A DNA stretch of 64,000 nucleotides from Corythucha ciliata. Its lineage: Eukaryota; Arthropoda; Insecta; Hemiptera; Tingidae. The DNA lies in assembly GCA_038030265.1 (NCBI GenBank), contig CM075942.1, forward strand, positions 52,232,751 through 52,296,750, in the 5' to 3' direction. A model generated the notes under the pieces. It ran no database searches. It saw only the letters and a program-made list of their open reading frames with translations, and was not told the origin of the DNA. Below, one piece after another: positions 22,690-33,908 of this stretch (the stretch's first letter is position 1; each line of letters opens with the position of its first letter). The translations under genes and the position numbers were made by a program.

Positions 22690-23880
22690 ACAAAAATCGT
22701 TAATATTCGTGGCTATAGCAGCTAAAAAGCGCTGATTCGTGGTCTCGCGACGCAACTTCCAGAATAAAATTAAGAAAAAAATCGCTGATTCATGGTACAT
22801 GGAGGCCATTCTACGAATAAATTGAGCAAAAGTGTTGTATTTGGGCAAACCCAGCGGTTAAAGTTGAGACAACACGCTATAATATTGACAAATAAAAGAC
22901 GCTTTCAGGTTAAAATTGGACAAAATGGCAAATTCACAACTGAGATGGCGTAAAATCGCCCATTCGCGTATGAAAAAGGGAATAGGATGCTGAATGGCCG
23001 CAAAATTAGCACAAAACGCTATTTCACAGCTGAAATTGGGAAAAATCGCTAATTTGCAATTTGCAGATATAAAGTTATGGACAAACGTTAATTCGCGAAT
23101 ACAAAATAAAGAAAATCACTAATTCGCGGCAAACATTGAAAAAATTACCAATTAGCGCAGCTAAAAGAGAAAAACACTAATTTTCAGTTCAAATTGGGGA
23201 AAAGTGCTAATTCTCAGATAAAAGTGGAAAAAATTGCTAATTTATAGCTTAAATTGAGTCAAACGCCAATTCTTGGCAAAAATTGACAAACCGCGGTAGG
23301 TAATGCACGGGTTGGAGACGCTACCACGCTGCTAAAATGTAGAAAAGGCGAAAATTCACTGCCAAAATTGAGAAACATCACTAATTATCGAATTAAGTGT
23401 CGTCAGATGATGATTTTTTGACAGAAATGGATGGATTGATGTAAATTTTTTGTTTGAAAAAAAAAAAAAAAAAAAAAATACATTTATAATTAGAAATCGC
23501 AACTTCAGAAAAATTGCAAATTCATGCATGGCTATAGTACAATGTTGAAAAATACGCTGATTCACGGCTAGAACTGTAAAGAAGCAATAATCTATACCTA
23601 TAAAAGTTTTATAAAATTGCTAATGCGGTAGTAAAATGAGAAAAACCGCTAATTTGCGGGTAATATTTGGAAAATAAAATAATCAGCTATGTCAAAATTA
23701 AGAGAAAGGTTAATTTTAAGCCTAAAAATGGAGAAAATCGCTAATTCGCAGCTAAAGATTGAAAAAATCGCCAATTTACAGCTTAAATGCCGCCAAACGC
23801 CAATTTGTGACTGAAACTGAGAAAATTCGCTAATTCACAGGTTTGAAACGCTACGACGCGTCGCCGCTACAATTTAAAAA
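22690..23880 (+). repeat. Degenerate ~29-nt tandem repeat, family A
   Basis: The unit approximates CGCTAATTCGCGGCT followed by AAAATTGAGAAAA, about 29-30 nt. Clear successive units lie around 23170-23290, where 'gctaatt' or 'caatt' returns every 29-30 nt. Divergence is high but the phrase order (cgctaatt, cg/cagct, aaaattga, gaaaa) is kept over more than 1 kb. A poly-A run interrupts it at 23457-23479. Confidence 0.7.
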
Positions 23881-23999
23881 AATTTTCGCTCCGGCAGCTG
23901 GCGGTCGGAAAGAGTGCATTTCATTCCGTATACGGATACTCTAAGCCGTCCCAGAAGTAATATTTTGATACCATAATTTGTTTCATTAAGCCGAACTTC

Positions 24000-24520
24000 T
24001 TCCTCTATTTTCACCACCCTCTCTTCAAAAATGTCGAAAAGTTTCGGTAGTTTTCCAAGGGCTTTGTTATATTAAATTTTTGTGCCGTATTTTGTAATAC
24101 CTAAACGTGTGAATTTAAGCGATTTTTTTGACATTTCATCCCCCATTTCACCCCCCCCCCCCACATCAAAGTTTTCGATAAATCTCAATGGGACCCAGGG
24201 CTTTCGTTACATTAAATTATTGAGTCGAATTTTGGAGCGCTAAGATGAACTAGTGAAGCTCAACGCTATTTTTACACTTCCACACCGGAAGGACCACCCC
24301 CACCACCTTGACTTTTTCAAAAAATTAAAATGGGAATCAAAGGCTACTATAACATGGAGTATAGGTACCGAATATGATGCTTCTGGAATCAACTGGTGAT
24401 TTATAGTGATTTTTTGACCATTTCAACCCCTATTCCCCCCCCCCCACCACCTTGACCGATTTGGCCCAAATGCAATACCGACCGGGGTCTTATGACTACT
24501 GATTTTTGTGCCAAAGCGCG
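24000..24520 (+). repeat. Tandem array of ~141-nt unit with internal C run
   Basis: Four diverged copies are marked by agggctttgttatatt (24057), agggctttcgttacatt (24198), aaggctactataacatgg (24339) and ggggtcttatgactact (24484), a spacing of 141-145 nt. Each unit also has a gattttttgac-atttcaccc segment; in three units this runs into a C-rich tract of up to 11 C. The array is embedded between two blocks of family A. Confidence 0.65.
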
Positions 24521-24589
24521 TTCCGCTAAATTAATTTCTTCGAGAGTTATCGTGCTAACAAGAAAACTTCTTGAAAACTTCTAAGAAAA

Positions 24590-25130
24590 ATTCTTATTTG
24601 CGCCAAAAACTGAATATACGCCAATTTTGCGGATTCTGAAGGCAACTTTTCAGGCTGAAATTGAAAATAAGCGCCAATATGTGGCAATAGGTGAAGAAAC
24701 CCTTAATTTGCGAGTAAACTGAGAATAGTCGCTCATGCATTGCGTTTGGTGAACCAAAAAATCCTAATTTGTGAAAAGTCCCCCTATTTTGCGGCTAATA
24801 TTGAGGAAAACACTTAAGAAAAACGTTAATTTCCAGCTGAAACTGAGAAAAGTGTTAATCCCCTGGTAAAAAAATTTAAAAAATCGGTAATATGTTGCTA
24901 AAATTAAGGAAAACGCCAAAACTCGTGGTCAATTAAGAAACATCGCTCACGCGTTAAAAACGATTCTTTGCTGATAAAGTTGAGAAAATGCGCAAATTCA
25001 TTGATGTGGGAGGGGGTGGGGTAAAACCGCTAATATCCGGCTGAAATTGAGAAGAACGGTACACTCGGCCAAAATTGAGAAAAGCGCTAATTTGTGGGTA
25101 AAGTCCAAAAATCACCCTTAACTGAGAGAT
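24590..25130 (+). repeat. Family A degenerate repeat, second block
   Basis: It continues the family A phraseology (gccaatatgtggc, aaaattaagg-aaaacgccaa, aaattgagaa-aagcgctaatttg) and ends against the unique right block of the composite unit. Confidence 0.65.
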
Positions 25131-25664
25131 TGAGGCTATGATGAGGCCAGCAAGATGTCCAGATTCAAGAGTGTACTGGCTGGGTGGAATGATGACTAAA
25201 ATGTGAAATTACCCCCCTCCCCTCACCTTTACGAGATTTCAATCTGATCCCCCCCCCCCCAGGACAAATTCCTACCTACGCCACTGCGTGAGTTAAACAA
25301 AACTTGCGTGCAAAATTCTACTTCCCTCACTCGTTGTGTAATATACTATAAACGTTTTCGTTAGCAAAATGCTAAATTATGATTGGGGTTTTCTTTTGAG
25401 GAAAAACTGACAAAATTAGTATGTAACTCCTCGAATACAAGACGGGAGAAAGGCAAGAACTGTTTTTTTTTTTTTTTTAAACAACTAGAGTGCATATTCA
25501 GCATGACACATGAAAAACGAAATGATTTACTGAACTCAATTTCATTGTGCATGGTGGGACGAACAGTTTGGATTCAAAATTATAAGTTTAAAAAGTTCCT
25601 CAAGATGAATACACACGTACATCACAGATTTTACGGAATTAATTAAGCCAACATTGGTAGAAAC

Positions 25665-25790
25665 CAACGGTATATAAAACTTGGATTGCTCACAGCAGAC
25701 TGGAGGGGCATGGAGGGGGTGCGTTGTCCCCTGATAAACAATGATCACCCTCACCCCGTAAATCTCCTTGTGTAGTTATGGCAACACTGC
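25665..25790 (+). mobile_element. hAT-type MITE, 3'-truncated copy
   Basis: It starts caacggtatataaaacttgg-attgctcaca and runs through gactggaggggcatgg and ctccttgtgtagttatggcaaca, matching the left half of the complete element at 33688-33908. The right terminus is lost, and family A repeats follow. Confidence 0.75.
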
Positions 25791-25799
25791 TCTTGGAGC

Positions 25800-26360
25800 A
25801 GGTCAACGGCTAAAATGTAGAAATATTGTGCTCTTTCGCGGGTGGATTTGAGGAAAGACAGTTGGATTTGAGGAAAGACAGTCGTTTCGCGGATAAAATT
25901 GTAGAAAAGCACTCATTTGCGGCAGAAATTGAGAAAATAATGGGCCAGTTCGTCATTTCTCGATGCAACTTCCCTGTCAAAACTGAGAAAAAGTGCTAAT
26001 TTGCTGTCCTTAGGGCAAGACCGTGCCTGCAATTGAAATTAAAAAAAAAAAAAAAATAGTGCATTTTTCAGAATGAAATGCACTAAAAAAAAAAATGAAA
26101 AAAACGCTAGTTCACGGGAAAAGTTTTTAATAAAGTGCTCGTTCAGGGCTAAAATTAAGAAAAAGCGCTCGTTCACGGCTGAAATTCAGAAAACACACCC
26201 ATTCGACGTTTTGCGATGCAAAGTTGTGGCCAAAATTAAGGAATGTCACTACCGATGATTCATAAAAGTATTTTTTAAAGGTTGAAATGAAGAAGAAGGG
26301 CTCGTTCACGGTCGCAGTGAGAAAAAAACACTCATTTGCAGCTGTATAAATTGGAGAAAA
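25800..26360 (+). repeat. Family A degenerate repeat
   Basis: Units such as ggctaaaattaagaaaaagc-gctcgttca and gcggcagaaattgagaaaat recur at about 28-30 nt. A 20-nt duplication, gttggatttgaggaaagaca, is repeated back to back at 25841-25880. Frames crossing this block are repeat-derived. Confidence 0.65.
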
Positions 26361-29300
26361 GTGCCGAGCAACTTCTTCGTGCATCCCTCTCCTTCACCAC
26401 GCCGCACCCTTTGAGAAAACTAGATCCGATCCCGGTTCCAAGGGGTTGTCAACTCCACTCTTTTGGGGGTAAAATTGATTGTTGTTTGGTGTCATTGGGC
26501 GACCCTCATCGGCAGCCCATCAAGCTCATCGTGCATCAAGGCTCTCGCACGGATTTAATTCAGAGCTGTCAACTACGGGGCTGCCAACAATCCTGGCACC
26601 AGAAAGCCGTCTAAAGCGGCAGATTTCGCCTCATATCGGTGGTATAACAGGAGAAACCCCTTAAACGGTTCGTAGATTTCGCATTCTATCGTGTCGAGAA
26701 GCCACAAGATACACGGTTTCGTCCTTTTTCTTTGTTTTAATTTGTATTGAAATTTATTTTCAAAGTGTTTCGATTTAAGCTGCGTATGCTTACTCAGTTT
26801 ATGAGTCCCTCAGGCCATGAAAAGGGGGGCCGCCGCGCCGCTCTTTAGTCCGCGGTTTCGCGTTGACGTTATTTGTTTTTGCCTATTCTAATCTGTCCGC
26901 ATAGGCCTAGCGAGGACCGTGCACGTCAGCCTCTTCTCTACTGCGCTTGAAGAACGCAACCGCGTGAACTATTCCTCTTCATCTGTGAGTATATTATTTC
27001 CACTTGAAGATAACGTTGAAGTTGAATCCCAATTATACGAGGAATCAGTGACAATTGACGTAATAATGTTTATCACTTATAGCTTGCCATTCATTGTTAG
27101 GTTCGAATTGTCAAAATCTGACCTCAAGACAAGGCCTTATTCTCTAACGTAATAGAAACGTTGCTTTGGAAGTAACATTGAAATCACATTCATGAAATTA
27201 AGAAAACTGAACGGAAACATATTATGATTTTTGAAAAAAGCAATGATGAAAAAAGGTAGTGAATCAGGCCCAAGAAACATAGCAACAACTCAGCCCTACC
27301 CCACCCACCCAAGATTGACAAGTATACAAGTTTAAAGAAGTCGCACTTTTATAGCCTTCACAAGCTGTCTCTACGATCTATATCTGTCCCAAAAACATTA
27401 ATAAAAATAGCGATTGGGGTGATTGACCCAGAGATAAAGATAGCTGAATGGTTTCACGGATTGAGCCGGGAGCTGGCGGGTGGGGGATGAATCATCGGAA
27501 TGAGCGAGTATTTATTTTATTTATTTAGAGATTTAAATAAGCGGCAAAGAAATAGTTTAAAGTGTTTAAACGTTATTGTTCGCAAAAGAAGCTTTAATGC
27601 TCGACTTATGTCTGTGCATTGCACCAATGCCCCCCCCCTCCACTACAAATGAATTTCAATCGACCTGTAAACTATGCCTCCCCATAAGCCACACTATCGC
27701 CGTTGTCACCCAGAAAATAATTTATTCAAATTTTCCACGGAAAAAAACAACGAAAAACTGTTACCCAGTTTGTGAGAATTGTCCCTGTTTAAAAGCGTTC
27801 AAAGGACTGTGATTGGGTAAGGGCGTCGGGTGGGAGCCGCCGCTCTTGGCGTTGTTGGTTTTTTTACGTTTCCCTTCTTCACTGCCTCGTACCCTCGTAG
27901 TAGTTAGCGTGTAGCATTCGCTGGCTCAACTTGAAAGTGGTGCGTTCTGGAGAGTTTTCTTATTTTGTTTATTTAGTTTTAATTGATAAAAGTTAACGTC
28001 GTAATCACGTAGTTTCATTATTACAACAAACTAAAAAATATCCCGATATTAATACCCGAGATTTACGTGTAAGTAAACCATTTAATTCATTGAAATTGCT
28101 AAGATTAATGTCGTACAAAAGTCTTTCTCAGCGTCATAAAAGCAACCGTGAAATTTATTTTTTACTTCCAAGTTACGGGAATGGAAGTATTCATTTTCAC
28201 CTCTGTGAAATAAAAACTAAAAACAAACGTATTTAGCGTGCCCACCTTGTAATTCCCAGTCCTTGGGCATCCCCCCCCCCCTCCGAACTTTAATTATATA
28301 GTAACTAGATTTTGGCTTTTTAGTATTATTTGACATTTTTTGGGAATGGAGTGGAAACTGGTGTGAATGGTCTCTTAATGGAGGGGGGTTGAAGGGAAAC
28401 TCATTAAATGCACGCTACCCTCTTCCAAACTCTGGTTAGTTTTTTCGTTGTTTTTTTTTTATTGGAAAATGAATGAAAAATAATAATTATTTTTTAAAAC
28501 TGTAATTACTACGAGCAGAGTTGTCAGGAGCGTGACGTAGAGGAAAAAAAGTATTAAAATGTTTCCATCTCATTCACCTCCTCAAGAAAAGCCCGAGCTC
28601 ACGAAAAAAGTGATTGATGCTGTCTCGAGCTGTTCAGAGTTACTGTGTGAATAATAAAAATAGGGTCAAATTTATTTGGAGTCCTTGAGGTTTGGGTCGC
28701 TCAAGACGTAGGACCGTAGCAAATAGGGAATTTCCTGGCGATAGAAACTGTTTCTTGATGGTTTGGGTGGGGGGTTAATCATGGCACTTCCTTTTATTTT
28801 AAGAAATATTTAAATTCCCACGGTTTAAATCGCTGAAACAGTTTTCCCTTGGATTTTTTTTTAAATGACATTGTAGTGGAAATTCTCGTCAACATTTCTT
28901 CGTTTCGTAGAAATGGCGTAAGAGGATTAGTTTTGCTTTATGACCCTTAAAACTGATGGGGTAAAGGGGTGGGGATTAAGATTTCGGTGTCAGTCTCGCT
29001 GCTCCAACAACAACAACAACTGTGTTTTCCATTTACAATTCGTCCCGTCCTTCTTGCGACACGGTATCCCGTGACGAAGGGGAAAAACAAGGCAGTGAAG
29101 GGTGAGATGGGTCAGTAACTAAGCATTTAAACCCTGGAAAACTTGAAATTGGAACTGTGTCAGATGAATGATGGTGAAACCACGGGGTTATTTAGCGAAA
29201 TTCGCAAAGCTTTCGCCAAGGAACAAGTCCGTATAAATACTTCACATTGCAGGGTTGATGAGGGCATCATGCCATTCCTTGGCTGGTCTGAATTTCTGAC

Positions 29301-29700
29301 AATGAGGCCGAAATGGCATTTATTTAGGATAATTAGCCGTAGAATGAGAAACTGAATATTAGGCGCTGAAACGCAACTTTTGAGCTGGAGAAGTTCAGCA
29401 GGGCTCGGCTATGTCGCAAGATTTCCAGTTTCCTGCCGTTTTGAGGAGCAAAAAGTCATTTTAGGGGACTAAATTGTAAATGTAGAGCGGAATGATTAAA
29501 TACACGGGCAAAATTACGAGTTTGAGGATCGACAATCTTTACAACAAAACATTTGAATGACTTGCCTGTTCCCTGTCGCCTGTAATTACACTGATTTTTC
29601 GGCTAGATTCCACAAATTTCACTCCATTCCCTCATTGTTGACCTTAAAACTCTATAAGAAACTAATTGTCTGTCACGAAACTGGGAATTCCATCCCCAAA
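26361..29700. other. Intergenic, no gene seen
   Basis: A MITE-type end lies at about 27132 (ggccttattctctaac). C runs occur near 27628 and 28271. The overlapping frames at 26336-26664 and 29143-29355 are of chance length. I see no splice-supported exon or structured RNA. Confidence 0.4.
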
Positions 29701-29778
29701 ACTCTATTTTATAAAATATAGTTATGAAGAAAAAGCCAAAACACCCGTCGAAGTCTTCAATTATTTATTCTCGCCTAC

Positions 29779-29806
29779 GTTTCGCTATGATCCTAGCATC
29801 CTCAGG
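29779..29806 (-). ncRNA. Hammerhead ribozyme-like core of the Penelope-like element
   Basis: The minus strand reads CTGAGGA (a CUGANGA box), a 4-bp stem GCTA/TAGC with a GGATCA loop, then GAAACG. That order and spacing is the conserved hammerhead core, which is established in the terminal repeats of Penelope-like elements. Stem III would be very short, as in the minimal forms reported for these elements. Stem I was not resolved by eye, so activity is unproven. Confidence 0.5.
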
Positions 29807-30132
29807 GCTCTAACCATTGTAAAAATTACACATAATTACTAATTGAAATAACAATACCAAATATGAGAAATCAACCATATGGCCCAAGACAAGTCTTACC
29901 CAAAGTCCGAAATGTTAAAAAGTTCCAGGTCGTTAAAACAAAAGCCTCACATTCTAAACACACCCGATGTATAAATGAGAGACCTTTTTAGATAATTAAA
30001 ACCATTTAAAACCCACAATTAACATAATTAAATGAAGCAATTAAAACCCCCCTCCCCCCCATGAGAAATTAGGTTAACAAAAGAAAAAAGAGAAAAAGAG
30101 CAAGGAAAACACCTGCCGATAAAAAACCTCCC

Positions 30133-31382
30133 TCAACCCACCCCCACATCACCCCCAGCGGCCGTACAGCTCAACTCACGACGTCCCGCCACCAAGCGAA
30201 AAAGCGGTCCATAAAAGGGAGCCAAATTCTCGATGTCCGAGCGGAAGTTCAGGGCGTTGTCCCCTTTTTGATGGATGTGTGCCATCTCTTTGAAAAGCCG
30301 TTTAGGTAGAGACGCCTCTCTGTCAATGATTTTCACGTCATCCCATGCGCCTTGATGTCCTTCCTGCCGTAAATGCACTGCTAACGCAGTATCATTCGAC
30401 CGTCCTGGCTGTTGAGGGCTCGGACTCCGTCGAGCATCCGACTTGTGTCTACGGACCCTGTCCCGGAGAAGATTCTTCGTCTGGCCTATATACGCCTTTC
30501 CACATTGGCACGGAATTCTGTATACGACGTTGAACGCTTGGTCCCTTTCCAACGGAGCCTTCTGCTTCTTGAAAACGCTGTTGTTCTTATTCAGATTGTT
30601 CCGAAAGGCCAGATTGACATTGTACCGTCGGAGAACCCGCTTCAGCGCAGCCGACTGTGAACCAGTGTAGGGAAGCGAAGCCCATCGTGCACCACCTTGG
30701 TCATCTGCCGGCCTGTTGGACACCACGGGGTGGTAAAATCGGTAAATCGCTTTATCAATCACCTTCCGAGAATAGTCATTCCTCTGAAGGACTTCTCGAA
30801 CAAACCTTCTTTTTTGCCGATGAAACTCAGGATCCGACAACGTCAACACACGGGAGGCAAACATATTAGCTACATTTCGTTTCACACTCCCAGAATGGAA
30901 CGAACGAAAATGAATAAGCCGACCAGAGTATGTAGGCTTCGAGTAATGCTCAAAAACAAGTCGCAAATCCGGCTCCCGACGAATGAAGACATCAAGGAAA
31001 GGCAGTCCAAGATCTTTCTCTCTCTCAACAGTGAAGCTCAATTTCCCCGCGGCGTAATTGTTAAACCTGTTCAGAAGGGCATCTATTTTTGACTCATGTA
31101 CAAGAAAAAGGGAGTCATCCACGTACTTGCCAGCAAAAAGAACAGAACCGTCAAAATCTCGCAAAACATCCTCGAAGCACATATCCATGGCCAAGTCCGC
31201 AAGCGCCGAAGACAGTGGGTGACCCATCGGAAGTCCTGACTGTTGGCACCAAAACCCATCATACTTGAAATACGCATTCTCGAGGAGAAATCGAACGACG
31301 CGACGAAATGTGAAACAGTCCAAGTTCGGAGCCGAACCAGCAATCTTTTCCCAATACCGCTCCACAGCCCCAAGGGCAATAG
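30133..31382 (-). CDS. Penelope-like reverse transcriptase/GIY-YIG endonuclease, N-terminally truncated
   Basis: An open frame of 410 codons from the GTG-like start at 31365, open further to 31382. It lacks the N-terminal RT motifs because the element is truncated. Seen in order: the RT motif around QQSGLPMGHPLSS (residues 41-53), the catalytic YVDD (81-84) in FAGKYVDDSLF, the thumb region with LPFLDVFI, then the GIY-YIG domain with VYRIPCQCGK (281-290) and YIGQT (292-296), and Arg and His in RDRVRRH. The paired Cys in CQC and the later His are typical of the Penelope-clade endonuclease. There is no host promoter, so expression is doubtful. It is probably a dead-on-arrival copy. Confidence 0.92.
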
Positions 31383-31395
31383 TCTATTTTATAAA

Positions 31396-32382
31396 GGCCA
31401 ACAGTTTGCAATTTACCCCTGAATCATGAAAGTTTTAATAGTTTTCCATTTGCATTAAATTATGCTCGGGAGCAGTTCATTTCCACCCATCTTCTACATT
31501 AACAAAATTTTACAATTCCCTTTCGCTTGAATTTGTGAGTCTGGATTTTGAAAATTTCCGATCAAAGTTGAAGATTTTTTTTGTGAAGAACAGTTTTTAT
31601 TCTTTCGAGGAGTTCCTAAGCCAAATTTTGGGTTATAAAGATGGTAAGCTTGTGCTATCGAACTTGTGATAATTATATCGTCACGTAAGCTCAAGTTATT
31701 GTTAACATAACTCTGTTTTTAACTTAATTTATTTAATTTATTATTTTCTTTTGACGATTATGTTACCTACTTAGGTGCTCATAATAAATATCTCTCTCTC
31801 TCTCTCTCTCTCTAACAAAAGATGTTTTAATTGAGAGAGGTCGGTTGGAAATAAATATTGCTCCGTCGCATATTTTGTGAAAATTGAAAATGCTATGAAG
31901 TCACCGACAATTTCACCCCCCAAAACTGTCACCTGTGGTCACGGAGTCTTGAAATTCTGTTCCGTTCGAATCAATTGAGGTCTAGTTTCTATAATTTCCA
32001 CCCGTCCACTCTTAATTAAATCATTATGTTACTGGAGAAGACGGGTGGAAATTAATTGCCGCGTTGCAGAATTTTGTGGAAATGGCAAACATATAAACGA
32101 AGCTGCGGGTGCTGCCAGTTCACCCCAAAGCCTTGAAACTTCGATCGAAAAACAAACTTATCGGGCCATACACGCGTCCACAGCGTAGTCCGCGTGACCA
32201 CGTAAATGACAACGCTTTTCCAAGGATGAGAATGAAGGGGAGTTGAAGATCTGAGATGACGGTGGAATTTCGCAGTCTTTTCATCGAAGAACCAATCCAC
32301 GGTGTAGAGCAGTGAAAAACCCAAAGCGAATTTCACCCTGGAAAAAACGATTTTTGCGGACTCGGCCTCTGAATAAACCAGA
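31396..32382. other. Intergenic, no gene seen
   Basis: This contains a (CT)n microsatellite at about 31791-31814 and a minus-strand frame of 117 codons (32052-32405) of chance length that runs into the adjacent MITE. Nothing else stands out. Confidence 0.4.
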
Positions 32383-32531
32383 TTTAAAGCCGCCTTCACA
32401 TGCAAGCTTTAATAACCTGAGCTGTGGGCTTCAACCAATCAGAGCGCTCCGAGTACACAGCGCGGAACACTCTGATTGGTTGCCCACAGCTCAGCTTTTT
32501 AAAGCTTGCATGTGAAGGCGGCTTAAAGCTA
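32383..32531. mobile_element. Foldback MITE (copy 1)
   Basis: The arms gccgccttcacatgcaagct and agcttgcatgtgaaggcggc are perfect inverses, flanked on both sides by TTAAA. Inside, a second inverted pair ccaatcagagcg/cactctgattgg surrounds a short loop. A sister copy with the same arm sequence lies at about 32754-32897. Confidence 0.85.
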
Positions 32532-32753
32532 CGTCTCCACTTGTGCGCTTTCGCCCTCCTCTTTCAATTCAACACGCCTTTTCAACTTTCGTTTCAAGTT
32601 TCAACAACGCATGCGTCTAAGCTGTGCACTCAATTTCCGATATCCTTTCAGCTTTTTGAGGCATGCATTAGCGCATTCCTCACGTTCAACACAGCGTGCG
32701 CTATGACGCATGCCTCTGACGCACGCGAAAAGGCACAAGTGGAGACATAGCTT
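32528..32753. mobile_element. MITE between two foldback copies
   Basis: The termini agctacgtctccacttgtgc and gcacaagtggagacatagct are inverse to each other with one mismatch. The arms continue into gctttcgc/gcgaaaag. The interior is rich in gcatgc-type palindromes (acgcatgcgtc, gaggcatgcatta). No ORF. Confidence 0.8.
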
Positions 32754-32897
32754 GAAGCCGACGTCACATGTGATCTGAAAAAATCTCGGCTTGGAGCTGT
32801 ATCCAATGAAATGTAACTAATTCAAACGCGGGTTGCTCTTTGATTGGCTACAGCTCAAAGCTTAAGCTGTCACAGCTCGCATGTGAAGGCGGCTTAA
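32754..32897. mobile_element. Foldback MITE (copy 2)
   Basis: The termini tgaagccgacgtcacatgtg and cgcatgtgaaggcggcttaa are inverse with a few mismatches and match copy 1. It carries the same internal motif type (gtatccaatgaaa and tttgattggctac). The three elements sit head to tail and were either inserted into one another or selected the same target repeatedly. Confidence 0.75.
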
Positions 32898-32939
32898 CGG
32901 TTTTGGTTTGTAAAAAAACAAAAAAAAAAACAGATTTCA

Positions 32940-33330
32940 CAGGGTTTCATTTAAGAAACCAATTGCACTAGGGCTAGACGTTGAAAAAAACATTTGCAAA
33001 ATTGGCTCCCGACCCCGATTCCCCCGTTTGACTCTTTCATATAACCAATTTCGTGGGGTTTTATGCACTATGAAAAATCAAAATTCGTAAGGTTTACTCG
33101 ATAACAAAATGAATTTTGTGAGTTCACCTTCAATTTTCCAACCTTTTTTTTTAGTTTTGATAATTAAAAACCCCAATTTCACTGGGTTTATTCACTTAAA
33201 AAAACTAATGACGTGGGGTTCAGTCGTTGAAAATACGGTTCTCACGGATTTGGCTCTGAATGAAACCAGTTTCACGAAGTTTAGTCGTTGAAATTCTGCG
33301 GAATAGCTGTGAAATTTGGCCCAATTTGAA
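32940..33330 (+). repeat. Family C degenerate repeat
   Basis: Units such as aaccccaatttcactggg-ttt, accaatttcgtggggtttta and atgaaaccagtttcacgaag return about every 30-35 nt. The orientation is opposite to that of 4130-4620, judging by the order of the ggggttt and aatttc phrases. Confidence 0.55.
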
Positions 33331-33687
33331 TGTGGTTTAAAAAATTCCTTTTGATATAATACTTTGATCATTTGAATAGTCCGCAATGATAAGGGGTGGC
33401 GAACCTATTTTAAGGGCGGCCAACTCACCCAGTTATGGCAAAATTTGTCCGAAAAAACGTTGTTTTTTGCTTGATCAGTTTATGAAAATCCTCACGCCCT
33501 ACATTTAGTGATGAGGTCGTTTCATACGTTGTTTCTGAAGTTATTTTTGGTGCTGAATCAAATGCATGGTAGCTCGATTCTCTGAGATCGATATTATTTG
33601 AGTTATGAACGAAAATGATCGAAAAAACGCGATTTTTTCTATACTTAAATGTGCCCTAAAAAAATTGTATCATGATTTAGGCAGGAC

Positions 33688-33908
33688 CAACGATATAATA
33701 TAAACCTGGATTGCTCACAGCGGACTGGAGGGGCGTGGAGGGGGCAGGTCGTCCCCTGGTAAACAATCACCCTGTCCCTCTCCTTGTGTACTAATGGCAA
33801 CATGGCACTTATTTTGAAACTCCACCCCTCTCATCCACTATGGGAGCTTATATGATGGCTATTCTTTATCAGCAGTGATGAGCAATCTAGTTATTTTATA
33901 TATCGTTG
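33688..33908. mobile_element. Complete hAT-type MITE, 221 bp, with 8-bp target duplication
   Basis: Flanked by GGCAGGAC on both sides (33680-33687 and 33909-33916), an 8-bp duplication as made by hAT transposases. The termini CAACGATATA and TATATCGTTG are inverse, and the arms extend through ggattgctcac / gatgagcaatc. The interior holds ctgtccctctccttgtgta. Two truncated relatives lie at 22216-22380 and 25665-25790. It is non-coding. Confidence 0.92.

Larger units (their letters stand above)
22420..25225 (+). mobile_element. Composite repeat unit, long copy
   Basis: Unique left block 22420-22690 (acgaacgaaggagcactagt, gcgtttcacgttgaag, gaagcagcccgaaaag); family A repeats 22690-23880; a four-copy tandem array with a ~141-nt unit 24000-24520; family A repeats 24590-25130; unique right block to about 25225 (ggctatgatgaggccagcaa). 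Both unique blocks recur inverted at 7490-8840, so the whole behaves as one mobile unit that carries variable internal arrays. There are no terminal inverted repeats and no transposase. Confidence 0.65.
29716..31382 (-). mobile_element. Penelope-like retroelement, 5'-truncated, with target duplication
   Basis: The insertion is flanked by a 13-bp direct repeat, tctattttataaa, at 29703-29715 and 31383-31395. It encodes the C-terminal part of a Penelope-type reverse transcriptase with GIY-YIG endonuclease, followed (on the minus strand) by about 400 nt of non-coding 3' sequence that contains a hammerhead-like core. The 5' end stops inside the RT domain, as expected for an incomplete reverse transcription product. 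The frame is still open over 410 codons, so it is young. Confidence 0.9.

Noticed and set aside
22690..26360. CRISPR-like array from the ~29-nt periodicity
   Set aside because: Units are contiguous and diverged throughout, with no conserved repeat alternating with unique spacers, and the DNA is from an intron-bearing animal genome.
26336..26664. 92- and 61-codon plus frames as a gene
   Set aside because: They begin in family A repeats, overlap in different frames and have no splice context.
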